The notes: generated by a model from the sequence alone, not told the origin. A stretch of DNA of 64,000 nt from Siniperca chuatsi (GCF_020085105.1 NC_058062.1:5497945-5561944), one strand, 5' to 3'; positions 1 through 11,900 are shown, counted from the first letter of the stretch. Program-made: numbers and translations.

Positions 1-721
1 TTTATAGTTATTATTTATACAGTCATATTCTTATTTATTTTATTTATTTAGTTAGTTATCATTTTTGATAAAATACCATCATTTATTGTTTTATTGTAAA
101 ATATCCTGCCTCAATACATATTTCTGTCAAAACTCTTTAAATCCAAATTTTAGGGAACAATGCCACAAATGTTTACTGGATGTTAAGTGTATGTGTTAAA
201 AGGGGACATTGGCTGATATATCATTATCAGATTTCCCTCAAAATATCTGTGAAACAATGAGTTTGTCTTTTGGTGTTTACGTTGTCTCTGAAGTTAAAAG
301 GAAAACATCCTGTTTTAACTACAAATAGGAAAATATATGAAAGCAGATGCTTGAAAACAGTCATTCCAAACCTTATTGGCTTGTGACTTTTTAAAATGAA
401 GTAATGTCTGCTTGTGACCCATCGTCAGTGGTTGCATATGTCTATTGCAAGTCAACCAATAAGTGACTGTTCAAGTACTTTTTAGAGGCCTGAGGAAGTA
501 AGATCCAGTTATTCACATGAAAAAAGCAAAGATTAGTGAAATGTCTGAAAAAATAAATATAATTTTCGAATTTCTATCCTGTTGATTGTCTCGCGACCTC
601 TTAGATTTGTCTCATGAACCCTCGCAATCCCTGGGGCTCTAAAAGAACCATGTCGTTACTAACTTAATAAGCTGTCTTAACCTGAAGTGACAATGTTGGG
701 AAAAACATCAGTGCATGAGGT
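1..721. other. 3' flank of the GIMAP-like gene, AT-rich, with a degraded MITE
   Basis: No coding exon is recognisable here. Several minus-strand AATAAA hexamers (TTTATT on the plus strand) lie at about 30-100 and could end the GIMAP-like transcript. About 365-640 resembles a degraded hAT-like MITE, with 'ttggcttgtgac' near one end and 'gcgacctcttag' near the other, a pattern shared with the element at 39904-40232. The MITE reading is from memory of fish repeats, not a search. Confidence 0.35.
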
Positions 722-3700
722 TTACTTACAGTCATGGGACAGCTGATGTTTGCAGCTCGTTAGCCCCTTTAAATCTTTTTTACACACTGCGTCCGGCTGC
801 TGCTCTCGTGCTGAAGAAACACTTTTCCACATGCGATCGCCTCTGTGAAGAACAGCCATCCTTTCTTCAACCAGCATCTCCTCTATCAATTCGATTAGCT
901 CGTTAACCTGAGCTCCCTCCCCCCGGTGTTTATTGTCCAGGACATGATATCTGTTCCCACACTTCTCAACCAGCCTCTGCAGCGGTTCTCCTTCGCTCTC
1001 AATGCGCTGCTCGATGCTCGTGTCACCCACCCAGTCACCATAGCTGAACAGGACCACAGCTCTGCTCCACATCTGGCCTCCTCCTGCCTCCAGCTGTTTC
1101 TCCATTGCCTCCTTGTGGGTATCTTTGAATGAGGAGCTCACGTTGACAACCAGGAGGAGAGCACAGGATGCCAAGAGGAGGTCAGAGGTCACAGAGAAGC
1201 AGCCTGGTGTGTCCAGCACTGCCACTGTCTTGCCGCTGATTTTGGCAGATTTTTCAGAGCAGGAAGTGGTTTGGGTTTCTGTGTGGAAGCACTCTCTGCT
1301 CAGGATGGTGTTTCCACATGAGCTCTTGCCTGTTTTCCTGCCACCAACAAGCACTAGTCTCAGTTCTGAAAGAGGGTTGAGCTTCTCTGTTGGAAAGAAG
1401 TTTTACAAATCTGTTAGAAACGTGGCAAACAAACACCTTCTGGTTGAATTGTGCCCAAAAATCCATCAGAAAACAACATCTCAGCTACAACAGCTAACAA
1501 CAGCTAAATTAAATAATGTTTGTTAAATAAGTTAAACATGATCACGCTGTTGTTTATCACTTTTAAATGTATAACTCACCCAGCTGAGACCTTGCCATCT
1601 GCCTTTGTTTCTGCTTCTTCATCAGTCTCTCCTTGGCTCTCTCCTTCTGTCTCCTCATCTTCCCCTCCAGCTGTTCCATCACTTTCACCTCTATTTCATA
1701 ATGCTGGCCATCGTTGCAGCCAGCCAACATTTCCTCAATCTTCCCAATCAGTTCTCTGACTTGAAATCCATCCCCTTTGGTTTTATTGTTCAGAACATGA
1801 TACCTGTTGCCACATCTTTCAACAAGCCACTGCAGAGGCTCTCCCTCACTCTCGATGCACTGCTCAGTAGTCATGCCTCCCAGCCAGTCCCCGAAACTAA
1901 ACAGCACGATGACGCGACTCCAGATGTGCTCACAGATCAGCTGGAGGTGCTCCTGCGCTGCTCTCCTGTAGGTTTCGGTGAAGGCTCTGTCCACACGGAT
2001 CACCAGCAGGAAGACGTGAGGCCCCGGAGGGCAGAGAGACAAACTGAACACTATCTCCCTCCTGTCGAAGATGGGACTCTCGTCACAGAAGTAGTTCATC
2101 CACCAGCCTGGTGTGTCCACCACAGTCAGCTGTCTCCCAAACACCACTCCTTTCCCAACTTGGCACTGGGCTGTTCTCCTCGGCCACTGGCTGCTCTCTC
2201 TGCTCAGGATTGTGTTCAGTGCAGAAGTTTTCCCAGAACCCTTTGCTCCCACCAACACAATCCGGATATTAGTAATGGGCCGCAACCTCTCTGAAAGAAT
2301 GTAAGTGGAAATGAAGTAATACATTTTTTTATTCTGACTTCCATTCAATACATTTTCCAGGTTGCATTGATTTGGTGATTTGCAGGCCATTTCAATGACT
2401 ATATTTCAATGTGTAACTAACACCTGTTTTACATTAAAATATAGTCATAGAAATAATATTGAAACAGCACTTATGAGTTACTGAAAAAGTTGACCTTTTA
2501 ACCAGATAAGTCTGGTGATATTCCAGGTTTTTCTTATTGTCAACAAATCCCATGAAAAGACCAAATCAACAACGAATTTATCCTACTAACAAGTATCTGT
2601 CTGTGTAGTAAAAGTCTGATATATCATATTCCTCTGTTGTCAATGAGCAACTCTGTTGCATGTTCCTTCATTACCATGAACACACACATTGTAGTTTATT
2701 TTGACATGTTGGGGCTCCACAGACGAATTCGTTCATTTGTGTGAACTTTCAGTAGGAGACCGCATGCTCTTTGTTCTGTGAACAAAGGAGGGCCATGGAA
2801 CTCCGTCTCCCAGAATCCCCGGAGGCATGAACTCCTCCCATTGAACTCCTCCCATGGGACCAGCTTCCAGCTGCCATTGGTCGATTTGACCTGTGACCCA
2901 GGAGGGCACCAGGTCAATAAAGGGCCTCAGTGGTCATTTTGTTCTCTCTCTTTCCTCTTGGCTTCGTCTCCAGCAAGCAGCAGACGGCTGCTTGCTCCCT
3001 GTGTAAGCTGCTTGGAGCAGAAACATGCAGCATAACTGAACTCGCTTTCTTACTGCAGCTACATGAGAGCCTGCATAAGATTCCTGCAATCAAGTTTAGT
3101 TTGGACCAGCAGCTACCACACACACCCTGCCAGCTAACTTCACATGCTAACAGGTGCACGAAGCAAGATAACGAAGAGCTGTTAACTCTGTAAGGACAAC
3201 AAAGGCGGTGTGACTGGCTTCCTCCGATCTCTTCAAGAGATTTTTTTTTTTTGATTTATAAAAATTATTTCATTCATCTACCAGGTTTATATTCAGCTCC
3301 ATTGTTATTCCTTTAAATGCATGCAATGCATATACAATAATTAATCTGCCACAATTTACAGAAGTCTATCTAAACTTCAAGGGTCATAATTTCATATTTT
3401 TTGAATTTGTTGTGAATGTGCTGTATGGCTTCCACCATCAGGTGTCGCCTTTGAGCAAGTCAAGCGGGCTGTGATGCAAAAGCGAAAAACAAGAACAACT
3501 TTGGCCCCCTTTTCCTGTGACTATTGCACTGTGGCAAACATACTGTAGGATGGCCAAATTGCAGCCACCACACTGTTTCATCATCTTTCTGTATTGTGCT
3601 TATTGATTTCACAGCATTAACAATACAGTATATAGGCACATTACAATCTGAGTATTGATAGCAAAACCAGCAAGTGAAAGAAAAGTTTATTTTACTTTCT

Positions 3701-6700
3701 TACGTCTGTATTGGCTATAGAAACTTGTAAAAATGTGAAGAATGAAGCCAGAGCTTGCTTCTGTATGCGCTGCTCATTGCTGAATTTCGTCACAGGTGTT
3801 GCACATCTGTGAGGATATTGAGCTATACCCAGGAGTTTTTGAAACACTTGAGAAACTTATTAGTAGTATTATTCAGTAGCCCTGCAGATGCATATTGACA
3901 TCAGAAAACATCAGCAAATGGGTGCTGGTTGACATGCATAGTAAAACAAAACAAGCACCAAAACGTCTTCAGAATCAAGACGTTTTGACTCCCATCTGGA
4001 AGTCATTGTGAAAATGGTCTGAGAACTCAGAAATTCTCAGACCATTTTCACAATTGAGAATGACTTCCGGAAACGCCACAAACACTGGCAGCTGCCATTA
4101 CTTGAGCCAGCCCTTGCTGCAGCAAAGACTTTCCCTGGAACCACAATTCTTCCCAGCTTGGCTCGTCTACAACAGACTGATGTCAGCTAACAGCAGCACC
4201 AAGGCAACCTCTTTTTCCCTCCTTGGATTGGTAATGTAACTTAACAGTGTACTTGCCTAAGCACAAGACTGTTTGGTTTTAATGATGCACATATACTGAT
4301 GGTACTGATGTGTTCATTGAGTTTTATTGTTGTGATGTGTTGTCACTGTTTTGGTAGCCACATGCTAAGTTGATGTTAGTTAATGTCATGCTTCACACAG
4401 AGAGAGTCTTTGCATGCTATCTAACTCTCTTTTAACCTGACACCAGGCCTATTCAGTTGGCAGCCCGCGGGCCAGAAGCAACCTCCGAGCGGCCCAGCAT
4501 ACATAAATCTGATGTATGACAAAATAAGTAAACTACATATAGTAGTAGTGTATGGAAGCAGCTAACGAGTGAGCCATCTCGCTTCCTTCTCATCTCTGTT
4601 GAGAGGGATGTTTACGAATGTAGCGACACCGCCAATCATATCTTTCACAAATCAGCGTTTTCTCATGTGAGCTCACGCTTAGTAGGTTTTCAAAACATCT
4701 GGCTATTGACAGTCACAAGTAGGGAAGTGCTCTACTGAAAATATGTCTCTGTCAACCCTGCAACGTATTTGACAATGAGAACCGTCAGTTTAAACCAAGT
4801 ATTTGTTTATTTTACTGCCATCTCCAAACGGCTGCCATTTTTTTCGTTTAAAATTTGTCATTACCAAAAACTAAAATCTACATTTCCTGTTTTTAAAATC
4901 TGGCCCAATTGAATTTGTAATTGTGAACACAGTTCACACACCCACTCCAACTTGACCTTTAACAGAGCCACACTTTTTTCAAACATGGCCTAGCTGCCAT
5001 TTTGAATTTCCTTTCTTTGTCTAGCCTTGAGGCCGCTGATTTCTTTTGTTTGACACCATCTTAGACCCAAGCAGCCATTTTGGACACACACTCATCCCTT
5101 TTGTTCTGTAGTTTAGTGCATTTAGAGTTAGTCTTCATTTTGTGTGTGTTGCTTCTTTAATGTTTCACAAGAGTGAGTCATTTGCCAACTTCCTCTATGT
5201 TCAACTCCAAATCCTTCAACCTACTAGCTGTTGGTGGCAATTCTGGTTATAGTTATTAATTTAATTATTAATATGAGTTCCAAATTGATAGTTTAATGTA
5301 GTTTATGAGACTGAAACAATTAATTTGCTATCATTTATCTTCTTTAAGAAGAGTGGTGCCCCGAGGACTTTATTCATTAAAGTTATTTATGATTATCTTT
5401 GATAATTCTGATAGCCATAATTAATTGATCACACCTACACAAGTGGGTGCCCCCCTTTAACCATTGTAAATCCCAACAGACACGAGCGAACATACACTGT
5501 CCTGCTGCCCCAAAGTATTAAATGTGTATTGATGTCTACACATTTTTGACCTGCAAATCACCAAATCAGATCTTACTGGATTGTGTTTTTAAAGAGTCTA
5601 GGACACAGGGAGTAATGGTTTTTTTTAGGATTTTGATAATTAATTATCTGCAGCAGCAAAATTGTCTTTGGAATAAATTTAGCAATGATAGTTAACAGTA
5701 ACAGCAATACAAATAAGGGCTGACCCCAATTTAGAGCAGGTCAAATTTCATCAATTTATAATCTAAAGACAGTATAGTATTCTGCATTGTGTTTGATTGA
5801 CAGGATGTCTCTTTGGGTGTCAAAGCAAGATTGTGGAGCTATTCTCTTTAATAGCCAAAATAAGCAAAGCATTTCAATGATCATGATTAACTCACCTCGC
5901 ATGAGAGATCTGTGTTTCTTCATTCTCATAAATCTCTGCTGAGCCCTCTCCTCCACTCTTCTCTTCTCCTCTGCAGTCGCCTGTAAAATCTTTTCCTGCA
6001 TTTCAAACACTCTGTTTCCATTTTCTGTGACAAGTTTCTGTATCTTCTCCAGCAGCTCAGCGACTTCAGTATCATCACTCAAGATAACACTGTGACACCT
6101 CTGACTACACTTCTCACTGAGCCAGCGGAGGGCCTTTCCCCCCGTCTGTACAAGCTCCTCTGCTTCAGTGTGTTTAGACCTGTCAGCAGAGACGAATACA
6201 GCTATGCAGTGACTCCACACCCTCTCACCCAGCAGGGCCACATGCTCCTCCACCGCCCTACGCCGCTTCTCTGAGAAGGCCGAGCTTGCCTTGATTGTAA
6301 TTAGAAATACATGTGGGCCTGGTGAGCACAGAGAGACGCTGCTTACGATCTCCCTCTTCACAAGCTCAGATGTGTCCTGAGCGCTGAAGTCGCACCACCA
6401 GCCAGGAGTGTCCACCACTGTGAGCCACCGTCCGTTCAGGACAGCCAGCCTCCGGGAGCACGAGGTCCTCTCTTTGGTGACAAACTCCTCTTTGCCCAAG
6501 ATTAGGTTCCCCACGGAGCTCTTTCCAGAGTTTCTGCCACCAAGAAGGATAATCTTTAACTGTGATGTACACCAGCCATCCACTGAAAAAGAAATAAACA
6601 CACAAAGGGAAACAAGGGTGAGAAGGTTTAATATTAAAGCTACATTGCCTAAAATCACATTTCCTGTTCAAATGGACTGAATGGAAAATACCAATTGTAT

Positions 6701-7444
6701 TCATACCATGAACAAACAACAAGCAAAATGCATGAAGCTGAAACAATTTTGATAATCAATCATTTAAGGGATTTTTTTAAGCAAAAATGCCAAAAATCCA
6801 CTGGCTTCAGCTTCCTAAGTTTGAATATTTGCTGGTTTTCTTTGTCTATCTTGAGTTTTTGAGCTGTTAGCCTGACAAAACAAGCATTTTAGATATGTCA
6901 ACATTATAATGGCCATTTTTTAACTATCTTCTGACATTGTATAGACCATAACGATTAATCAAGTAAATGAGAAATTAAGTAGCAGATTAATTGATAATAA
7001 AAATATTTGTTACTTGCAGCCCTAAAAACGTATATTAGGCCCCTAAATGACACAAAACTACAAAAAAGTACACTTAGAGTTAATTCTGTTTTGTTTTATA
7101 AATACTATAAATTGAATATTACCTTAAATCCTTCCATCTTAAATCATACAACACTTAAAAGAATGCTTTGACAATCATATAAAAACAATGAACTACAGGC
7201 TAATCAATGAAATTACGATGCACAAAAATAAGGTAAGCATGGGATGAAAATCAATAGACTTATAAATACAATATTACGGAGACATTCAAAATTCGACACT
7301 GATAACTACTACATATTACAAAGTAGGAAGTTGTTTGAGTTTTCACAGCAATAACCTTAAAATAAAGACAGTCATGAATGTAATGCGGTTTTTATGAGAC
7401 ATCAAGAATCAAAACTTACATGCTGACAGCTGGCTGGTTGCCAT
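722..7444 (-). CDS. GIMAP8-like GTPase with three AIG1 domains
   Basis: Exons on the minus strand are 7444-7420, 6582-5896, 2290-1580 and 1365-722. All junctions are phase 1 and the total gives 688 residues, close to human GIMAP8 (about 665, also three domains). Each large exon encodes one AIG1 GTPase domain. The P-loops are GGRNSGKSS (about 23-31), GAKGSGKTS (252-260) and GGRKTGKSS (482-490), each followed by a DTPG Walker B motif. Domains 1 and 2 also keep the hydrophobic AIG1 box (SLCSPGPHVFL, SLCPPGPHVFL) and end in charged helical segments. Domain 3 lacks that box and the coiled-coil tail, so its nucleotide switching may be impaired. GIMAPs are immune-associated GTPases that act on lymphocyte membranes. 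The stop lies just past a GTAAGT at 729-724, so a further phase-1 exon outside the window cannot be excluded. Domains 2 and 3 are close relatives and look tandemly duplicated. Confidence 0.85.
2690..3240 (+). repeat. Possible LTR-like repeat in GIMAP intron 3
   Basis: This segment of GIMAP intron 3 has promoter-like composition. A CCATTGG box is followed by 'gtcaataaagggcc' at about 2913 and a pyrimidine-rich leader, which resembles a solo LTR or other retroelement regulatory end. I could not define its termini or find a partner copy in the window, so family and limits are uncertain. It would be a fossil with no coding part. Confidence 0.22.
3996..4070. repeat. Near-perfect inverted repeat (hairpin) in GIMAP intron 3
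   Basis: The left arm at about 3996-4023 (ctggaagtcatt, then gtgaaaatggtctgaga) is the reverse complement of the right arm at about 4034-4070. The right arm carries one extra insert of about 5-9 nt. The loop is about 10 nt. The folded RNA would be an extended hairpin of roughly 30 bp. It could be a short palindromic MITE or a pre-miRNA-like fold, and nothing in the sequence decides between them. Confidence 0.6.
4447..4915. mobile_element. hAT-like MITE in GIMAP intron 3
   Basis: The left end reads 'attcagttggcagcccgcgg' and continues into gccagaa. The right end is 'tctggcccaattgaat'. Reverse-complementing the right end gives attcaattgggccaga, so the two form imperfect terminal inverted repeats. 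The 'gcccgcgggcc' terminus is typical of Charlie/hAT-type ends (family knowledge). There is no transposase, so the copy is non-autonomous. Exact ends and target duplications were not resolved. Confidence 0.55.
6736..7024. mobile_element. Fish MITE ending in 'tgcagccct' (copy 1 of 3)
   Basis: It lies in intron 1 of the GIMAP-like gene. Landmarks are aagcaaaaatgcc, cctgacaaaacaagc, 'cttctgacattgtatagacc', cgattaatc and a terminal cttgcagcccta. The same landmarks in the same order occur at 39428-39782, and a reversed fragment lies at 56293-56360. It is a dispersed noncoding element. I recognise the pattern as common in percomorph genomes but cannot name the family with certainty. Confidence 0.5.
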
Positions 7445-7964
7445 CTCACATTCTGTACCATCTATAAGCGGGTAGATCTAAAAACAAACATCAGTTATTC
7501 ATATGTCACATCTGTGTTTCCGTGTTCTCTGTGAAAAATATGCACAAAGACTGAGCAGAAGTGTGTGTTTTATGTGTTTATGAGTTTGAAGGTTGCCTGT
7601 AATGAGTAATCAGACACACATGCAGGGCGCAGTAAGAAGCACACCTCTCAGCAGCAAGTCAACAGTCCACTCTGAAGACACACAGAAGAGTGTGTGCAGC
7701 ATTTGTCTTTTACCGAACACTGACAGATAGTAAAGAGAGTACATTTTGTATACACTGTACTACTGAGGGCCTTGTCTCAGCATTACAGTGTTATCAAGTG
7801 AATTGACAGATATGGGACATTGAATTTGGAAGGAAATAAGTACAAAACAAGAGAAATAATCAAAATCCGGTAAATATGAGCAGGATTTAAAAAGCTGGTT
7901 TTGGTGAATCATGATCACTGAGCTTTTGTAGGATCCAGTAGTGCTGGAATATAATTTATTCAGG

Positions 7965-8440
7965 TTGTCAAGTCAATTTTATTTATATAGCCCAATATCA
8001 CAAATCACAAATTTGCCTTGGGGGCCTTAGGGGGCTTAGGGGGCTCTTCGGCAGGACAACATGGACTATGGATAATAAGACGGTGTAGTCCCTCATTCGT
8101 CCAGGAGTGTTCTATCGTAGAAAAGGTTTCTGAAACCTTTTCTACTATGAATAATGGTAACAGGTACAAGGTAATCAAAAATAAACAACTAGCTGAAAGT
8201 AAAGGCGAAAAGATGTGTTTTAAGTTTGGATTTAATATTCCTCAACAGAGTCAGACTGTCTGACATCAACAGGGAGGTTATTCCAGAGGAAGGGGGCATA
8301 TGAGGAATCGTCCCTGCAGCCACCTGACTTCTTTGTAAGTCTGGGGACAGACAGAAGTGTATTCTGAGAGCGGAGAGCACGGGATGGGACGTAAGGTTTA
8401 TCACACAGTAAAGAAGGGGTGAGCCCACTCATAATTACGT
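7965..8440 (-). mobile_element. L2/CR1-like LINE 3' fragment
   Basis: Read on the minus strand this encodes the C-terminal tail typical of L2-type reverse transcriptase ORFs (ALRSQNTLLSVPRL, then FLWNNLPVDVRQSDSVEEY). It then runs into the noncoding 3' tail 'gggctatataaataaaattg'. It is 5'-truncated and frame-disrupted. A short palindrome (tagaaaaggtttc / gaaaccttttcta, about 8117-8146) sits within it. It lies between the GIMAP-like gene and selenow2. A second repeat with 'tgatcaaattttctagttt' follows to about 8640. Confidence 0.6.
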
Positions 8441-8640
8441 CAGTCGTTAGAAGCAGTCCAATCTGTCACGTATCAGGAGTCATTGAAGTGTAAAATTGGT
8501 GTCATATGATCAAATTTTCTAGTTTTCTAGCTGCAGCAATCTGAACCAAAACGAAACGTTACAATAATCAAGTCTGGGTGAGACAAAGGCGTGACTTAGG
8601 ATCTCTCTATTTTGTGAAGTTGGGGGCCAAAACCTCAAAG

Positions 8641-9240
8641 AATCTGAATTTTTCTAAATCACATTTCTCTATACGAGTTCACTCAAAAATCTTCTCACAG
8701 TCAGCAAACAAGAAGTCAGTGTGGACTAAACTGTGGAGCACTTTTCCTTGCTTTTACACAAAGTGCATTCAGTGACCACATCTTTCAGATTTCATGGGCC
8801 AAATGTTTTCATCCTACTCATTGTGGGGACTGACTTGTGTAAAGTTAGAATAAGAGCATGAAAGACGTAACTTCCGGTGCCTTTCAAAATAATATATTTA
8901 TGACGACCATTCGTTTTACCCTTAAAAAATGGGCTTTTCACTGCCAAGTACACACAGAGAGTCACATATCTGAACGATCTCAATAGCATCCTTAGCTAAC
9001 GTTTCATTTCAGCCTTGAGCTGTGGGCCTATTTAAAAAAACAAATCTCTGTCTCTCAAGCGACTTTTATAATGTAAAAATGTTCTCAGTTTTGGCTCCGG
9101 TCTGACTAATTTCAGCTGTCTTCACGGATGTCTCGTAATTTAGCTGAACTCCGCCCCGCTCCCCTGCTCAGTGTTACGCAGCTAACACACCTAACAGCAC
9201 CGCTCCACCGCTGACACCGTCGGGCCGGACAGCAGCAACA
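8641..9240. promoter_or_regulatory. selenow2 upstream region
   Basis: No coding exon was seen from 8641 to the start codon at 9241. The last 120 bases are G+C-rich with several CpGs, which fits a TATA-less housekeeping promoter and 5' UTR. The transcription start is not determined. Confidence 0.3.
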
Positions 9241-10991
9241 ATGGGGGTGAAAATTAAAGTCGAATACTGGTAGCTACATCTTTTATGACACTCATTTTCA
9301 TTTTGTGTAAGTTTCGAGCAAACCTGTGTGATTTTGTGTCTGGGCCCATTAAGTCTGATCACAGCTAGCTAACGCTAAGCTAACATCAGTGCCTGGGGCT
9401 GCACTGGCAGTGAAGTTAACGCACAAAGTATTCTTTAACGGCTAACGGGTTTTAATATACAGGTATGTTTTGTTTTTTCTCCATGCAGTGGTGGATGAGG
9501 TTACGGACCCCGCTATCAGGAGCTCGCCCGGGTTGTGAAGGACGAGTTTCCCGATGCGGACGTGTCAGGCTTCGTGGGAAGACAAGGTAAGTCATATTTA
9601 ACCTGAGGGGGCATAACGTTATAACCCACTGGGGCGAATTAGGGTAATCTGGGACATTAGGTAGTGTTGGACACCTAAGCTCTTGTGTGTTTATTTCCTG
9701 TTCTAAGACAATTAAGTCAACAGGACTTTAACTAAAGGGTTGGCATGGATGTCATGACTGAAATCACATGACTTAATGAGGGTGATGCCACAGAAAAGGG
9801 CACTCCCATGGAAATTGCATGACTAGGTCTGTGACATAGGATTCTGACTCGATTCATGTTAAGAATATAAATCATAAATAAGACAGTGTTCCTAATTGTT
9901 ATGAAATTATGTTTGTGATCTATTCAATCAACAAAATATGCATCAAAGTTAAATTTTTTAGTTGTCTCACTTTATCAAATATGGTTGAGAATGTGGGACA
10001 GCATGCTTTGTGAAATCTGGGACAGTCATTCTTTAAATGGGGGAAGAATGCATTTAGGGACTTCCTGAAGTTGCATACGTAGTTATTGAAGGTTTATAAG
10101 TCTAGACAAGGAGACAAGGGTGGAAATCATAAACATTTATGTTCGCTAGAAGATTGTTACCATGTGACATGTAGCTCCCCCGATCCACTTTAAACACTCA
10201 CCATCAGAAACCGGAATGAATTAATATATAAATGCCGGTCTCTAATAAAGGCTGGGTGCACTACGCTGTGCATACTGTTGCTTGAATTTTAGTTTATTTT
10301 AAAATGCTATACAATTTTAATGGTGTTTTTAAATGAATTAACACGGTAGATCTGTTAATCCTGTGTAAAAAAAAGTATTTTTCCTGATATTTTCTTTATT
10401 TAGTTATTTATTTATAGAATTTTGGGTGGGGCACAAAAAACACTAATAGGTGTGGCATGTCTCCTCTGGGTATGCTATCTGCATTCTTTCTTCTGGTGTG
10501 GTTAGAAAACATCTAAAGGATTTCAGAAAGGTCCAATGTGTTAGATAGATCAGAATAAATCACAGAAGTCAAAATTGCAAAAAAAAAAATCCCAGATTAC
10601 CCAAATTCACCCTACTTGTTTGTGTCTGATCTGCTCTTTATCGTTAAAGCAGACGCACATATTAGTCAAGGCAAAGATCATTACAGAGCGTGAAGGTGAT
10701 CTTATCTTATTTCATTTTTTATTTTGCAGGCAGCTTTGAGATTGAAATCAACGGGCAGCTGGTCTTCTCCAAGCTTGAGACGAGTGGCTTCCCATATGAG
10801 GATGACGTGAGTAACATACAGGCTTAATACACTCACACTAACTGCCCATAAAATGTCAGTCACAACAATAGACAGTCTCTGATTTATGCTTTTGTTTCCT
10901 GTCACAGGTCTTGAATGCAGTCCAGAGTGCCCACGATGGGAAACCTGTGCAGAAGATCACCAAAAGCCGTGCACCATGCGTCATCATGTAA
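9241..10991 (+). CDS. selenow2: Selenoprotein W2 (Rdx12/MIEN1 family), with TGA read as Sec
   Basis: Exons are 9241-9269, 9489-9586, 10730-10806 and 10908-10991, encoding 95 residues. The protein starts [15 protein letters not shown]. The codon at 9496-9498 is an in-frame TGA, placed as U13 of the CxxU redox motif of the Rdx thioredoxin-like family. The frame reads through cleanly on both sides, and a SECIS element lies downstream, so this is selenocysteine and not a pseudogene stop. The C-terminal half ([15 protein letters not shown], then GFPYEDD) matches SelW2 and its mammalian Cys form Rdx12/MIEN1 more than SelW1. The protein ends SRAPCVIM, where CVIM is a CaaX prenylation box. The likely role is a small membrane-tethered thiol/selenol redox protein. 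Exon 1 splits codon 10 (TG|T). Paralogue assignment (2a or 2b) is not resolved. Confidence 0.93.
9496..9498 (+). other. selenow2: Selenocysteine (Sec) TGA codon of selenow2
   Basis: TGA follows TGT GGT GGA in frame and precedes GGT TAC GGA, giving C-G-G-U-G-Y. Sec is expected at this position in SelW-type CxxU motifs. Decoding depends on the SECIS at 11193-11262. Confidence 0.92.
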
Positions 10992-11192
10992 ACCTCCCTC
11001 TGTCCTACTGTAACATCAGCAGCTTCTAGACAGGCCAATGCAAACTGTATACTACTGCCAGTTCCACCTCTGGTGTCAACCCTGCTAAAATGGGTTGGGA
11101 TAAAACCACGCTTTGTACTAGCTGCTTTTGTTGATGCAGATCACCAAACTCTGCTCTGCCTTCTGGCTCCCCTCTCTGTTCTCATTGTGGTG

Positions 11193-11262
11193 CTCCAGGC
11201 TGTTAATGATTACAGTAGCCTAAAAGATTTAAGGTTATGGTATGATGAATCCATTCCTGGAA
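11193..11262 (+). promoter_or_regulatory. selenow2: SECIS element in the selenow2 3' UTR
   Basis: The non-Watson-Crick quartet is ATGA (11206-11209) opposite TGAT (11243-11246). Helix II pairs ttacagtagcct with aggttatggtaa, about 11 pairs including G-U. The unpaired apical loop begins with AAAA at 11222-11225, 12 nt after the quartet, as eukaryotic SECIS elements require. Helix I is supported by CCAGG (11195-11199) pairing with CCTGG (11256-11260). It sits about 200 nt past the stop codon, a normal distance. It recruits SBP2 for Sec insertion. Confidence 0.9.
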
Positions 11263-11900
11263 TTCCTTCCTTATAGGAACTGAGATGGGGAGAAGATGTT
11301 GCAAATAGTTTAGAGGGAACTTACTTTTATTTTCCTACAGCCTCATTGCCTGACATTCTCGAACTGCCTAATTGTTGTTTTTTGTTTTTCTTTGTTTATT
11401 GCTCTCACGTGCAATTAACAGTTATTTTTAAATGCAAGGGATGTGCAAAGTAGCTGTGCATCATTTTTAAGCACAAAAGGAGACTTAACTGTTTAACACT
11501 CTGATTACTGTACGGGTTGAGGATAGTCAAGCAATGTAATGAAATTTGTGGTTGGTGAATTCAAAATTCAGCTTACGATAGTTTTCTTACTTTATACATA
11601 TCAAATTGGAAAAGTTTTATACATTAAAATGATTGTTTGTAATGCTGCCATTGCGTGCAGCAGCAGCAGAGCTCTGCCAAGTATCCGGTTTGAATCTGTT
11701 GTTCTATTTTCAGGTTTGTTTTTTAATGATAAGCTCTTCTGTAATTCTTCTGTAAAGTGGTCAGGTACAAGAGCGATCATCAGAAGTGCTTTCTTAAGAC
11801 CACCACCCACTGGTCTATCAGCTCACACTAATTAGATCTCAGCTCCTTTTCCACAAAACATCTTGCATTGTTTACTCAGATGTCAAAACTGTAGACACTG

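Noticed and set aside
9496-9498. Reading the TGA as a pseudogene stop
   Set aside because: The frame is intact on both sides, splice sites are consistent, Sec is expected at this position of CxxU, and a SECIS is present.
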